Source: Pedobacter sp. Leaf176
GTDB lineage: Bacteria; Bacteroidota; Bacteroidia; Sphingobacteriales; Sphingobacteriaceae
Assembly (NCBI RefSeq): GCF_001424305.1
Contig: NZ_LMPD01000002.1
Coordinates: 295,531-359,530, forward strand
DNA: 64,000 nucleotides
Direction: 5' to 3'
Every line of letters begins with the position of its first letter. The stretch's first letter is position 1. Positions 28,241-38,010 of the stretch are shown piece after piece. The translations under genes and the position numbers were made by a program. The notes beneath the pieces are model-generated. The model made no database searches. It saw nothing but the letters and a program-made list of their open reading frames with translations, and was not told the DNA's origin.

Positions 28241-29962
28241 ATGTTTAGCAAAACAGAATTAAATGATAAGCTCACACCAGAATTACGTGAGCTTGCAAAA
28301 TCTTATGGCATTGAAGGTGCCGAATCCCTCAGAAAAATTGATCTTGTTGAAGTGCTTTTACATCAGCAAGAAATTATAAATGCTGCTAAATCCGATGCAG
28401 ACCCATATAGTGAAAATGAGCCTATCGCTGTAGCACCAATACCAAAAACGAAAACTGCTAAAACCGAAAAGGCACCGAAAGTTGCTGCTTCAGCTACTTC
28501 CGTTTCCAGCCCGGAGAAACCAGTAAAAAAAAGAGCAAGATTAAGTAAGGATGAACCTGCAGCGCCTATCGAAAGACGAAGAGATTCGGTAACTTTATTT
28601 GATGAGCCACAACACCAGCAACAACCTGAAAGACAACCAGACCGAATTGTGGAACCAGAGGATGGCGGCACCAAACCAATTTCTGCCTTAATTGAGGAAA
28701 GTGCAGAAGTGATTCCGGCGGCTCCGAAACAAAAACAAGAACCAAGAGAAAAGCAAGAAAAACCGCAGCGTGAAGATAATCGCCAGCAAAAACAACCTGG
28801 AGGTGGAAATCACCATAAAAACGAAAACAGTTATTCTAATTTAGATTTCGATAATGTAATCACTAACGAGGGGGTTTTAGAAATTATGCCTGATGGTTAC
28901 GGTTTCTTACGCTCTGCTGATTATAACTATTTAACTTCTCCTGATGATATATACGTATCACAATCACAAATTAAACTTTTTGGATTAAAAACCGGCGACA
29001 CCGTAAAAGGTAGTATCCGTCCACCGAAAGAGGGCGAAAAATATTTCCCATTGGTTCGTGTCGAAACCATTAACGGCAGAATCCCTGCCGAAGTTCGCGA
29101 TCGTGTTCCATTTGATTATTTAACACCACTTTTCCCGACAGAAAAATTGAATTTATTTACGGATAACAGCAATTACTCTACCCGTATTATGGATTTATTT
29201 ACGCCGATTGGTAAGGGACAACGTGGTTTAATTGTAGCACAGCCGAAAACAGGTAAAACCAATTTACTGAAAGAAGTTGCCAATGCGATAGCTAAAAACC
29301 ATCCGGAAGTTTATTTAATTATTCTATTAATCGATGAACGCCCGGAAGAGGTTACGGATATGGCTCGTAGCGTTAGAGCAGAAGTTATTGCCTCTACCTT
29401 CGATGAGCCAGCTGAACGTCACGTAAAAATTGCCAACATCGTTTTAGAAAAGTCTAAGCGTTTGGTCGAAAGCGGGCATGATGTAGTTATCCTTCTGGAT
29501 TCAATTACCCGTTTAGCCCGTGCTTATAACACAACTGCACCTGCATCTGGTAAAATTTTATCAGGTGGTGTTGATGCAAATGCATTACATAAGCCAAAAC
29601 GTTTTTTTGGTGCAGCCCGTAACATTGAAAATGGTGGTTCCTTGACAATTCTGGCTACTGCATTGACGGATACAGGTTCTAAAATGGATGAGGTTATCTT
29701 CGAAGAATTTAAAGGTACTGGTAACATGGAGTTACAATTAGACCGTAAATTATCGAACAAGCGTATCTTCCCGGCTATTGACATTACCGCATCAAGCACA
29801 CGTAGAGACGATTTATTGTTAGACAGAGACATTTTACAGCGCGTTTGGATTTTACGTAACCACCTGGCAGACATGAATAGCCAGGAAGCAATGGAATTTG
29901 TACAGGCACAGATAAAAGGCACAAAAAGCAACGAAGAATTTCTTATTTCGATGAATAGCTAG
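28241..29962 (+). CDS. rho: Transcription termination factor Rho
   Basis: Rho is the hexameric RNA helicase that ends transcription. The 573-residue protein has an N-terminal Rho_N helix bundle (residues 1-45), a low-complexity linker of roughly 150 residues rich in Lys, Pro, Glu and Gln, then the RNA-binding domain ([18 protein letters not shown]), Walker [11 protein letters not shown], Walker [17 protein letters not shown], and the Q/R loops ([21 protein letters not shown]). Long N-terminal insertions of this sort are common in Bacteroidota Rho and may favour phase separation or extra RNA binding. Confidence 0.97.
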   Translation: MFSKTELNDKLTPELRELAKSYGIEGAESLRKIDLVEVLLHQQEIINAAKSDADPYSENEPIAVAPIPKTKTAKTEKAPKVAASATSVSSPEKPVKKRARLSKDEPAAPIERRRDSVTLFDEPQHQQQPERQPDRIVEPEDGGTKPISALIEESAEVIPAAPKQKQEPREKQEKPQREDNRQQKQPGGGNHHKNENSYSNLDFDNVITNEGVLEIMPDGYGFLRSADYNYLTSPDDIYVSQSQIKLFGLKTGDTVKGSIRPPKEGEKYFPLVRVETINGRIPAEVRDRVPFDYLTPLFPTEKLNLFTDNSNYSTRIMDLFTPIGKGQRGLIVAQPKTGKTNLLKEVANAIAKNHPEVYLIILLIDERPEEVTDMARSVRAEVIASTFDEPAERHVKIANIVLEKSKRLVESGHDVVILLDSITRLARAYNTTAPASGKILSGGVDANALHKPKRFFGAARNIENGGSLTILATALTDTGSKMDEVIFEEFKGTGNMELQLDRKLSNKRIFPAIDITASSTRRDDLLLDRDILQRVWILRNHLADMNSQEAMEFVQAQIKGTKSNEEFLISMNS

Positions 29963-29965
29963 TAG

Positions 29966-30055
29966 AGTGTTAAAAGTTGAAGGTTTAAAGTTGAAAGTTT
30001 TCGAAATGCGAATCCAGCCACTTTAAACTTTTAACTTTGTACTTTCAACTCAAAA
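29966..30055 (+). repeat. Imperfect hairpin of GTTGAAAG-like words after rho
   Basis: The left part (29966-29999) repeats the words GTTAAAAGTT, GTTTAAAGTT and GTTGAAAG. The right part (30015-30051) is roughly their reverse complement, ending TACTTTCAAC. The whole 90-bp gap between rho and pssA can fold on itself and may serve as a terminator. Confidence 0.5.
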
Positions 30056-30058
30056 TAA

Positions 30059-30742
30059 ATGAAAAAGCATATCCCTAATGCGATTACCTGTGCAAACCTT
30101 TTTTCTGGCTGTATTGGAGTCGTTCTTGCATTTAAGGGCGACTTACAAATTGCAGCATATTTCGTTATTCTTTCTGGTATTTTTGATTTCTTCGATGGAA
30201 TGATCGCCCGTTTATTGAATGTAAAATCAGCAATTGGGAAAGATTTGGATTCTCTCGCAGATATGGTAAGCTTTGGCGTCCTACCCGGGGTTATCATGTT
30301 TCAGCTTTTTAAACTGAGTGATTACACTTCGGCTTATTTGCCGTATTTAGGTTTCTTAATTACAATTTTCTCCGCTTTGCGCCTGGCAAAGTTTAATAAT
30401 GATGAAAGGCAAACCGAAGATTTTATTGGGCTAAATACGCCGATGAACACACTTTTCATCTGTTCATTACCTTTTATAGGCATCGACTATCCCGCGGTTA
30501 TCGGATCTACCATACTGCTTGTTTCCATTACTTCGGTTACAAGCTTCTTACTGGTTAGCGAAATAAAAATATTCTCTCTGAAGTTTAGTGATTTAAGCTG
30601 GGCAAAAAACAAAATCAAGTTTATTTTTCTAATCTTATCGACGGTTTTAATTGCCGCTTTACAATTCGCAGCAATTCCTTTTGTGTTGGTACTCTATATA
30701 ACCATGTCTGCCTTACATTTCAGAGGAGTAACACCAGATTAA
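30059..30742 (+). CDS. pssA: CDP-diacylglycerol-serine O-phosphatidyltransferase PssA
   Basis: This 227-residue membrane enzyme has the CDP-alcohol phosphotransferase signature from DGMIARLL to DSLAD (residues about 42-64), with all the aspartates in place. Around eight hydrophobic helices follow. It starts KKHIPNAITCANLFSGCIGV, as phosphatidylserine synthases of Bacteroidota do. The product is phosphatidylserine, the precursor of phosphatidylethanolamine. I see no Psd gene nearby. Confidence 0.88.
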   Translation: MKKHIPNAITCANLFSGCIGVVLAFKGDLQIAAYFVILSGIFDFFDGMIARLLNVKSAIGKDLDSLADMVSFGVLPGVIMFQLFKLSDYTSAYLPYLGFLITIFSALRLAKFNNDERQTEDFIGLNTPMNTLFICSLPFIGIDYPAVIGSTILLVSITSVTSFLLVSEIKIFSLKFSDLSWAKNKIKFIFLILSTVLIAALQFAAIPFVLVLYITMSALHFRGVTPD

Positions 30743-30829
30743 CTGCCATAAAATCTATTTGGTATTTGCGTTATTTTATATTTACCAGCACATAGAGCAC
30801 CGTTGTCGATTAAAAAAAACATAATTTAA

Positions 30830-31324
30830 TTACAACTTGTTCACTTCTAAATTGTCGGAAATATTTTCAGCCATTTCTAAAATGCTTTTGCCTAAAACGG
30901 GATGATTTATATCAGGAGCAATTTCTGCAAGCGGTTGCATAACGAATTTTCTGTTTTGCATGTGTGGGTGTGGAATTTGAAGTTTTCCTTCGATATTGAT
31001 AACTTCATTTCCGAACAAGATAAGGTCGATATCTATCAACCTTTCTCCCCACTTTTCCTTCCGGATTCTGCCTAATTTCCGCTCAATTTCCAGCGCCTTG
31101 TCCAGCAGTTCTAAAGCACTCAAATTTGTACTTAAGGCAATCGCCTGGTTCAGAAAATCAGGTTGATTTACTTTCCCCCATGCGGTTGTTTCATATATAG
31201 ATGAAATGGATACAACTTTTCCAGCCTCCTTATTTAAAAATTGAATCGCCAGCTCCAGGTTTTTCTTTCTGTCGCCCAAATTTCCACCCAGTAACAAATA
31301 AGCAATTGTATGCTCTAATGCCAT
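30830..31324 (-). CDS. folK: 6-hydroxymethyl-7,8-dihydropterin pyrophosphokinase FolK
   Basis: FolK transfers pyrophosphate from ATP to hydroxymethyldihydropterin in folate synthesis. The 164-residue form starts ALEHTIAYLLLGGNLGDR and carries the HPPK motifs SSIYETTAWG, QPDFLNQAI, ERKLGRIRKEKWGERLIDIDLILFG (split here) and PHPHMQNRKFVMQPLAEIAP. ATG 31324 places the start just before the LLLGGNLGDR strand; an upstream ATG at 31360 is less likely because it would overlap the region upstream of sppA. Confidence 0.93.
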   Translation of the reverse strand: MALEHTIAYLLLGGNLGDRKKNLELAIQFLNKEAGKVVSISSIYETTAWGKVNQPDFLNQAIALSTNLSALELLDKALEIERKLGRIRKEKWGERLIDIDLILFGNEVINIEGKLQIPHPHMQNRKFVMQPLAEIAPDINHPVLGKSILEMAENISDNLEVNKL

Positions 31325-31375
31325 ATTTAAACTTTGTATTTTTATATCTTTACGCCACAAAATTAAAACATTTAA

Positions 31376-33142
31376 ATGAGAGATTTTTTTAAGTATTTAT
31401 TTGCATCAATGTTAGGCTTTTTCCTATCTGTTGTAATCCTGTTTTTTGTTTGCTTCATTATTATAGTTGCTGCCATTTCGTCGATCGATGATGATAAAAC
31501 AATTAGTGTGGGTACAAATTCAGTTCTGTATCTAAACCTCGATCAGGCCATAACAGAACGTACACCAAAAAATCCTTTTGGGAATCTTCCCATTGTAGGT
31601 GGTGAAGAAAAGGATGGTCTCGGTTTAAGTGATCTTTTAAAATCCATACAGCGGGCGAAAACCGACGATAATATAAAATGCATTTACCTAAATGTTAGCA
31701 GTCCGAATGCGGGTTTTGCAACCATGCGCGAAGTTAGAAATGCATTAATAGACTTTAAGAAATCTCATAAAAAAATATTGGCCTATAGTGAAGTTTACAC
31801 CCAGGGTGCTTATTACATTGCATCAGCGGCAGATAAGGTTTATTTAAATCCGGAAGGGGCGTTAGAATTCAAAGGTTTTAGTTCTGAGTTAACTTTTTTC
31901 AAAGGCACGCTCGAAAAAGTTGGCGTGGAAATGCAGGTTATTCGTGTAGGTAATTACAAAAGTGCTGTCGAGCCATTTATTTTAGACAAAATGAGCGATT
32001 ATAACCGCAAACAGGTTACGGCTTATGTAGGGGGACTTTACAATACTTTTTTAACGGATATTGCACAAACCAGAGATATTCAAAAAGACAGTCTTTACAG
32101 CATTGCTGACAATTATAAAATCAGGGCACCTAAAGATGCTTTAAATTTCAAGATGATTGATGGCCTGAAATATAAAGACGAAATACTGGAAGAACTAAAA
32201 GCACTATCAGGTAAAACCAAAAAGCAGAATATAAGTTCAGTCTCTATAAATGACTATTTAAAAAACAATACAGCTGCCGGTTCCGGGAAGGATAAGGTAG
32301 CCGTAATTTATGCGAATGGAGAGATTACAGGAGGAGAAGGCTCTGATAACCAGATTGGTTCTGAGCGAATTTCAAGGGCCATTCGTAAAGCCCGTTTAGA
32401 TGATGACATCAAAGCCATTGTGCTTCGCGTGAATTCACCAGGTGGCAGTGCATTGGCATCTGACGTAATTTGGAGAGAAATTGTTTTGACAAAGAAAGAA
32501 AAACCGGTTATTGCCTCATTTGGTGATGTCGCGGCATCAGGTGGATATTATATTGGCTGCGCTGCTGATAGTATTTTCGTTCAGCCGAATACCATTACAG
32601 GATCAATCGGTGTGTTTGGTATTATTCCAAACTTCCAAAACCTAATGACCAACAAACTGGGCATTACATTTGATGGGGTGAAAACAGGTAAATATGCTGA
32701 TATCATGGCAACTAACCGTCCGATGACGGAAGGTGAAAGATTTATAATCCAAAATGAATTAAATAGAATTTACAGTGGTTTCGTAAGTCGTGTGGCCGAT
32801 GGGAGGAAGAAAAGTAAAGCTTATATCGATAGCATTGGCGGCGGTCATGTTTGGATTGGAACCGACGCCGTTCAAATTGGGTTAGCCGATAGAATTGGAA
32901 GTTTTAACGATGCAATAAAATCTGCCGCCAAAAAAGCTAAGCTTAAAAACTATAAAGTGGTAGAATATCCTGATGTTATCGACCCTTTGAAATCTTTATT
33001 AGAAGAAAGTACAGATAAAATTAAAACCTATTATACAAAACAGGAATTAGGTGATAATTACATGCTTTACCAGCAAATGAAAAAGGTTATGGCTAGTTCC
33101 GGGATTCAGGCCAGAATGCCATTTGAAGCCGTAATAAAATAA
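31376..33142 (+). CDS. sppA: Signal peptide peptidase SppA (67K type)
   Basis: SppA is a membrane-bound serine protease that degrades cleaved signal peptides. The 588-residue protein has one N-terminal transmembrane helix and two tandem S49 domains. The first contains the general-base Lys region (QGAYYIASAADKVYLNPEGAL) and the second the nucleophile Ser in DVAASGGYYIGCAADSIF, with VNSPGGSALASDVIWREI before it. The long double-domain form matches the E. coli 67-kDa enzyme. It is divergent from folK. Confidence 0.94.
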   Translation: MRDFFKYLFASMLGFFLSVVILFFVCFIIIVAAISSIDDDKTISVGTNSVLYLNLDQAITERTPKNPFGNLPIVGGEEKDGLGLSDLLKSIQRAKTDDNIKCIYLNVSSPNAGFATMREVRNALIDFKKSHKKILAYSEVYTQGAYYIASAADKVYLNPEGALEFKGFSSELTFFKGTLEKVGVEMQVIRVGNYKSAVEPFILDKMSDYNRKQVTAYVGGLYNTFLTDIAQTRDIQKDSLYSIADNYKIRAPKDALNFKMIDGLKYKDEILEELKALSGKTKKQNISSVSINDYLKNNTAAGSGKDKVAVIYANGEITGGEGSDNQIGSERISRAIRKARLDDDIKAIVLRVNSPGGSALASDVIWREIVLTKKEKPVIASFGDVAASGGYYIGCAADSIFVQPNTITGSIGVFGIIPNFQNLMTNKLGITFDGVKTGKYADIMATNRPMTEGERFIIQNELNRIYSGFVSRVADGRKKSKAYIDSIGGGHVWIGTDAVQIGLADRIGSFNDAIKSAAKKAKLKNYKVVEYPDVIDPLKSLLEESTDKIKTYYTKQELGDNYMLYQQMKKVMASSGIQARMPFEAVIK

Positions 33143-33212
33143 TTTTAATACTAGATGGAAGATGGAAAACGGAATACACCGTCATCCATCTTCTATTATC
33201 ATTTTCCATTCC

Positions 33213-33305
33213 CTATTTTCTATTACTTATTTGCCATTCCCCATTTTCTATTACCTATTTGCCATTTCCTATTTTCTATTACTTATTTGCCATTTCCCAT
33301 TACTC
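33213..33305 (+). repeat. 28-bp tandem repeat, about 3.3 copies
   Basis: Units begin at 33213, 33241, 33269 and 33297 and read CTATTTTCTATTACTTATTT followed by GCCATTCC with a few substitutions. It is a pyrimidine-rich minisatellite. It abuts the 3' end of the pseudogene. Without unrelated spacers it is not a CRISPR array. Confidence 0.85.
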
Positions 33306-33924
33306 TAACTGTTTCCACTCCGGGTGTAGCGTTAAATAAGTCCCATTAACGGATTGATTCTTCGGATGAACGGTTATAGAAACACTTTTCCTTTTAAAAA
33401 TTCAAATCCGATTCCATCCTTTTTAACATCATAAATGATAACATTATCCTTTTGTTCATTTATATAAGCCGAAATCCGCTCCATCGTCGGGAATTTCAAT
33501 CTTGTATTAGATTCTTAAAACCCTGTTGTAAAACCATCCTGCGTTTTATATTCCGGAGATGTAATCCGAATTTGTTTTACATCTCTCACACGCATCGAAG
33601 TATCTTTGTACGAAGCGTAAATTGCGAATTCATTCCGCTGCCCGGATGTTAAATCCTTACTGTACCAAATACCCCAGGCTTTGCCCATTGCGGCATCGCC
33701 ATCATCTGGCCGACCTAGTTTAGCACTTACTTTATTCATGTCTTCGCCTAAAGAAATATCACCTACTGAACGACCGGGACAATTAGCAAGCCCGAATCCA
33801 CAATCTTATCAGTTCCTGCTGCAACCGATGCAATTGAGTCAATGTTATTACCGGAATTTTGGGAGGATTGACAAGCAGCAAATCCGATGAACAAACCAAA
33901 GCCAAGAACTTTTATATTTTTCAT
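33300..33924 (-). pseudogene. Frameshifted lipoprotein gene
   Basis: The minus strand starts with a lipoprotein signal peptide (KNIKVLGFGLFIGFAACQSS, lipobox FAAC). The reading then jumps frame. After SGLLIVP a single missing G would restore GRSVGDISLGEDMNKVSAKL. After TTGF a second break precedes LKFPTMERISAYINEQKDN. After KGKVF a third break precedes SITVHPKNQSVNGTYLTLHP and a stop at 33300-33302. Three independent breaks in an otherwise coherent protein of about 200 residues mark a decaying gene. Function unknown. Confidence 0.8.
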
Positions 33925-34009
33925 CCCTGCAGAACAACGCCTCAATAAATCTGTTTGAAAAATTCGTAAGCTAGAATTTTTAACGCTTTATTTTCTAATT
34001 TTACAGCTT

Positions 34010-35698
34010 ATGGAGAATAAAACCATCGCCCGTACTTTACGCCTTCTATCACAGTTAATGGAATTACATGAGGTAAATCCGTTTAAAATTAAATCAGTAG
34101 CAAATGCTTATTTCAAGGTTGATAAATTGCCTTTTGCTTTAAAAGATAAACCTGTAGAGGATATTGATAAAATTGATGGAATTGGTAAAAGTCTGGCGGG
34201 TAAAATTATTGAGTTATTACAAACCGGCGAACTCAAAGAACTAAACGATATCATTCAGCAAACGCCAGAAGGTGTTGTCGAAATGCTCGGTATTAAAGGA
34301 ATTGGGCCGAAGAAAATATTAATCATCTGGCGTACGCTTGGAATAGAAAGCATTGGCGAGCTCTATTATGCCTGTAACGAAAACCGCTTAATTGAGGCTA
34401 AGGGGTTTGGTTTGAAAACACAGGAAGAAATAAAAAATGCAATTGAATTTAAACTGGCGGCAAACGGACGGTTTCTCTATGCTCAGGTAGAAGGATTTGC
34501 CAATACATTACATGATCAGCTGGCAGAATGGTTGGCAAAAGTCGACAAACACTCATTACTGGCCTTTGCAGGACAATATCGGCGGGCATGCGAAATCATT
34601 GACGAGCTGGAACTTGTTATTGGTGCTGAACAGATAGAATCCGTTAAGGTTAACCTGGAATCATTTGAGCCACTTTCATTAATTGCCGGCGAAGATGCAT
34701 TTATTACAACAACAGCCACCGGTATAAGAATCAAAATTTATGTAGTAAACAAATCTGATTTTTACCTGGAATGGTTTACATTGACTGGAAATACGGAACA
34801 TGTTGAAAAAGTGCTCAAACTAGCAGGTGATGGTCCTTTTTCAAACGAAGAGGAAATTTACAGCAAAGCTGGATTAGCTTTCATCGAACCTGAACTTCGA
34901 GAAGATTTTGATGAAATTGAAAAGGCTGCAAAAAATGAACTTCCTAAGCTGGTTACTTACGAAGATTTAAAAGGTAGTTTGCACAACCACTCTACCTGGA
35001 GTGACGGCGTACATACGCTAGAACAAATGGCTGTTTATTGCAAAGAAACGTTGAATTTACAATATTTGGGCATCTGCGACCACTCAAAAACTGCGGTTTA
35101 TGCCAAAGGATTAAACGAACAACGCGTTTTCGGACAGCATCAGGAAATTGAGGAACTGAATAAAAAATTAGCACCGTTCAAAATATTCAAAGGAATTGAA
35201 AGCGATATTCTGAGTGACGGTTCATTGGATTATCCGGATGAAGTACTGAAAACTTTTGATTTCGTTGTTGCATCTGTGCACAGCAATTTACGTATGGATG
35301 AAGTTAAAGCAACTGCCCGTTTACTGAAAGCAATTGAAAATCCATACACTACAATTTTGGGCCACCCGACGGGCCGGTTACTACTAAGCCGTGCGGGTTA
35401 TCCTATCAATTACAAAAAAATTATTGATGCATGTGCTGCAAACAATGTCGTTATTGAAATCAACGCAAATCCGCTACGGTTAGATCTGGATTGGCGCTGG
35501 CAACGTTACGCGCTGGAAAAAGGGGTTTTGCTTTCTGTTAATCCTGATGCACACAGAACAGAGGGTTTCCACGACATGCGTTACGGTATTTTAGTAGCCC
35601 GCAAAGGCGGCTTGAGCGCTGACAAATGTTTAAACGCATTTTCTCTGGAAGAAATAACAGCCTATTTTGATGAAAGAAGTTTAGCGGTTAGCGGTTAG
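34010..35698 (+). CDS. polX: Family X DNA polymerase with PHP phosphoesterase domain (PolX)
   Basis: The 562-residue protein has an N-terminal helix-hairpin-helix part (IDGIGKSLAGKIIELL and LGIKGIGPKKILIIWRTLG), a polymerase-beta-like region (about 100-310) and a C-terminal PHP domain with metal ligands in LHNHSTWSDG, CDHSKTAVYA, GIESDIL, ASVHSN and GHPTGR. Bacterial PolX enzymes fill gaps and have 3'-5' exonuclease activity in base excision repair. The polymerase core appears shortened here and the GG-x-R and DxD motifs are not obvious, so the nuclease activity may dominate. Confidence 0.88.
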   Translation: MENKTIARTLRLLSQLMELHEVNPFKIKSVANAYFKVDKLPFALKDKPVEDIDKIDGIGKSLAGKIIELLQTGELKELNDIIQQTPEGVVEMLGIKGIGPKKILIIWRTLGIESIGELYYACNENRLIEAKGFGLKTQEEIKNAIEFKLAANGRFLYAQVEGFANTLHDQLAEWLAKVDKHSLLAFAGQYRRACEIIDELELVIGAEQIESVKVNLESFEPLSLIAGEDAFITTTATGIRIKIYVVNKSDFYLEWFTLTGNTEHVEKVLKLAGDGPFSNEEEIYSKAGLAFIEPELREDFDEIEKAAKNELPKLVTYEDLKGSLHNHSTWSDGVHTLEQMAVYCKETLNLQYLGICDHSKTAVYAKGLNEQRVFGQHQEIEELNKKLAPFKIFKGIESDILSDGSLDYPDEVLKTFDFVVASVHSNLRMDEVKATARLLKAIENPYTTILGHPTGRLLLSRAGYPINYKKIIDACAANNVVIEINANPLRLDLDWRWQRYALEKGVLLSVNPDAHRTEGFHDMRYGILVARKGGLSADKCLNAFSLEEITAYFDERSLAVSG

Positions 35699-35711
35699 CG
35701 GTTAGCGGTTA
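35684..35711 (+). repeat. GCGGTTA heptamer, four copies across the polX stop
   Basis: Four exact copies of GCGGTTA run from 35684 to 35711. The polX stop codon (TAG, 35696-35698) lies inside the array, so the last residues LAVSG are encoded by the repeat. A change in copy number would alter the frame only after the first stop. Confidence 0.9.
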
Positions 35712-35829
35712 GGAAAAACAAATTTTTAACAACAAGTTTTAATCCTAACTTAAAAGTCTGTGCAATCCATAAATCTGCATAATCACCCCGAAGGAAATAA
35801 TCTATTTAATCTTTTAATATCTTTGTCCC

Positions 35830-36435
35830 ATGATAAGTGAAATTGCCAACCGCATATTTAGTCAGGTTATCGCAGACTACCACCAGTTTGATGATATTGA
35901 CCATCCGGTTGAAAACCCATACGATGCTGAAAGTTTAGAACACCTTCTTTATATTAAAAACTGGATTGATACCGCACAATGGCATATGGAAGATGTTGTT
36001 CGCAATCCTCAAATCGACCCTGTTGAGGGCTTAAACTGGAAAAGACGCATCGATGCACAAAATCAGGTGCGTACGGATATGGTTGAATTTATCGATGGCT
36101 ATTTTTTAAATCTTTACCAGGGAATTATTCCATTGCCAAACGCGAGAATTAATACAGAAAGCCCGGCATGGGCAATAGACAGGCTTTCAATTCTGGCTTT
36201 AAAAATTTCCCACATGCAGGAAGAGGCAGAAAGGGAAAGTGCATCAGCTGAACACCGCCAGCAGTGCCAGACTAAACTCGACATTTTATTATCCCAACGC
36301 GAAGATTTATCGACCAGCATTGATGAATTGTTAACGGATATCGAGTCCGGCAAAAAGTATATGAAAGTATATAAACAAATGAAAATGTACAACGACCCAA
36401 GTTTGAACCCGGTTTTGTATAGAGAAAAAAGATAA
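35830..36435 (+). CDS. DUF4254 domain protein
   Basis: The 201-residue soluble, mostly helical protein matches DUF4254 (PF14063) with the conserved LHxLLYxKNWIDTxQWHxED-like segment (LEHLLYIKNWIDTAQWHMED) and two later helices with a coiled-coil character (residues 130-170). It is followed by a glycosyltransferase gene 56 bp downstream, a pairing typical of the family and suggesting a role in surface glycan assembly. A TATCTTTG -7-like box ends only 4 bp before the ATG. Confidence 0.85.
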   Translation: MISEIANRIFSQVIADYHQFDDIDHPVENPYDAESLEHLLYIKNWIDTAQWHMEDVVRNPQIDPVEGLNWKRRIDAQNQVRTDMVEFIDGYFLNLYQGIIPLPNARINTESPAWAIDRLSILALKISHMQEEAERESASAEHRQQCQTKLDILLSQREDLSTSIDELLTDIESGKKYMKVYKQMKMYNDPSLNPVLYREKR

Positions 36436-36491
36436 AGGAGCAAAGAATAAAGACAAATACTTTGTTACAGAGAGGAACCATCAATAAAGGC

Positions 36492-37520
36492 ATGTTAACA
36501 GAAAAAATTATCGTTTTACGCTTTTCGGCTATGGGCGATGTGGCGATGGTCGCTTCTGTTTTAAAAGAATTTTCTGAGCAAAATCCATCAATAGAAACCG
36601 TAATGGTAAGTCGGGCGGCTTTTAAACCATTCTTCGATGGAATTGAAAATCTGACTTTTCATGCCATTCAACCTGAAACCATTCACAAGGGAATTAACGG
36701 ACTGTACAAGTTATATCGGGAACTCCGAAAATATAAACCGACTGCAGTTGCCGATTTACATGATAATTTAAGGAGCAGGATTGTTTCTACTTTCTTCCGG
36801 CTGACGGGAACCAGAATCAAACGCATTGACAAAGGAAGAGTAGAGAAAAAAGCGTTAACACGTTCCGTCAATAAAATATTTAAACAACTACGCCAAACCG
36901 TGGAACGTTATGCCGATGTTTTTCGGGAACTCGGTTTCGATGTCAAATTAAACCACAAACTCAAAAAATCTCCGCTGGAGATTCCTGCCAAAGCTGGAAA
37001 ATTTTTCAGAAATAAAGCAACCAAAAAAGTCGGCATTTCCCCTTTTGCGCAACACATTTACAAAGTTTATCCTTTAGAGAAAATGGAGGAAGTAATTTCT
37101 TTATTGAGCGCTTTGGGCTACGAGCTTTTTATTTTTGGTGGTGGAAAAACCGAACAGGCAACTGCTGAACAATGGGCCAGAGCTTACTTTAACACTCATA
37201 ATTTAATCCGAAGTTTTAGCCTCACAGAGGAGCTTGCTATTATATCCAACCTGGATTTAATGCTGAGTATGGATTCCGCCGGTATGCACATGGCTTCCTT
37301 AGTTGGTGTTCCTGTAATCTCGATTTGGGGACCGACACACCCCTATGCAGGTTTTTTAGGCTATGGACAATTGGAAAGCGATTGCATCCAAATTGACCAC
37401 CCCGAAAGACCAAATTCTATTTATGGAAACAAACCATGTCTATGTGGTGTTGCAAGTTGTATGGATTTAATTGATCCTCACACAATTGTTGATAAGATTA
37501 TAGAAAAACTAAATGGCTAA
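36492..37520 (+). CDS. Glycosyltransferase family 9 (heptosyltransferase-like)
   Basis: The 342-residue protein is a GT9 enzyme like the ADP-heptose:LPS heptosyltransferases. It starts EKIIVLRFSAMGDVAMVASVL, has the central GISPFAQHIYKVYPLEKMEEV acceptor region and the nucleotide-sugar site MLSMDSAGMHMASLVGVPVISIWG followed by THPYAGF. It is cytoplasmic and membrane-associated, and probably adds a heptose or related sugar to lipopolysaccharide core. An upstream ATG at 36462 adds ten residues and is less likely. It overlaps sixA by 8 bp. Confidence 0.9.
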   Translation: MLTEKIIVLRFSAMGDVAMVASVLKEFSEQNPSIETVMVSRAAFKPFFDGIENLTFHAIQPETIHKGINGLYKLYRELRKYKPTAVADLHDNLRSRIVSTFFRLTGTRIKRIDKGRVEKKALTRSVNKIFKQLRQTVERYADVFRELGFDVKLNHKLKKSPLEIPAKAGKFFRNKATKKVGISPFAQHIYKVYPLEKMEEVISLLSALGYELFIFGGGKTEQATAEQWARAYFNTHNLIRSFSLTEELAIISNLDLMLSMDSAGMHMASLVGVPVISIWGPTHPYAGFLGYGQLESDCIQIDHPERPNSIYGNKPCLCGVASCMDLIDPHTIVDKIIEKLNG

Positions 37521-38010
37521 ACAATTATTACTGGTTCGTCACGGAAAATCGGATTGGGGAAATGCAGATTTAAAAGATTTCGACCGACCGCTAAACAAAC
37601 GTGGCAAAGAAAATGCGCCCGAAATGGCAGAACGTTTGATAAAACGTGGTTTTCATTTCGATTTGATGGTAAGTAGCCCGGCAAAGCGTGCAAAATCTAC
37701 GGCAAAGTTTTTTTCAAAAGCTTATCAGGCTGATGATATTCAATACGAGGCATCGATCTATGAAGCCAATACCAAGACGCTGTTAAAAGTTGTAAATGGC
37801 TTGGATGACGAGGCCGATACGGTTATTATGTTTGGACATAACCCGGGTTTTACAGATTTAGCCAATGAACTAAGTGATGCAGGTATATACAATATTCCTA
37901 CTTCAGGTATGGTGTTAATGTCTTTTCCTTTTGATTCGTGGACAATGGTTAGCAGAGGAACTGGGGAATTGGTATTTTTTGATTATCCGAAGAATAGTGA
38001 TGAGATGTAG
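37513..38010 (+). CDS. SixA-type histidine phosphatase
   Basis: The 165-residue protein has the histidine phosphatase signature VRHGKSDWG with the phosphorylated His10, RPLNKRGK, SSPAKRAKSTA with the second Arg, and MFGHNPG with the second catalytic His. SixA removes phosphate from histidine of HPt or NPr proteins in E. coli; here the target is unknown. Its ATG lies inside the last codons of the GT9 gene, so the two are translationally coupled. Confidence 0.88.
   Translation: MAKQLLLVRHGKSDWGNADLKDFDRPLNKRGKENAPEMAERLIKRGFHFDLMVSSPAKRAKSTAKFFSKAYQADDIQYEASIYEANTKTLLKVVNGLDDEADTVIMFGHNPGFTDLANELSDAGIYNIPTSGMVLMSFPFDSWTMVSRGTGELVFFDYPKNSDEM

Noticed and set aside
33213..33305. Possible CRISPR array
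   Set aside because: The 28-bp units are adjacent with no unrelated spacers and there are no cas genes; it is a tandem repeat.
33155..33349. Plus-strand 64-residue protein
   Set aside because: It is a translation of the tandem repeat, not a gene.
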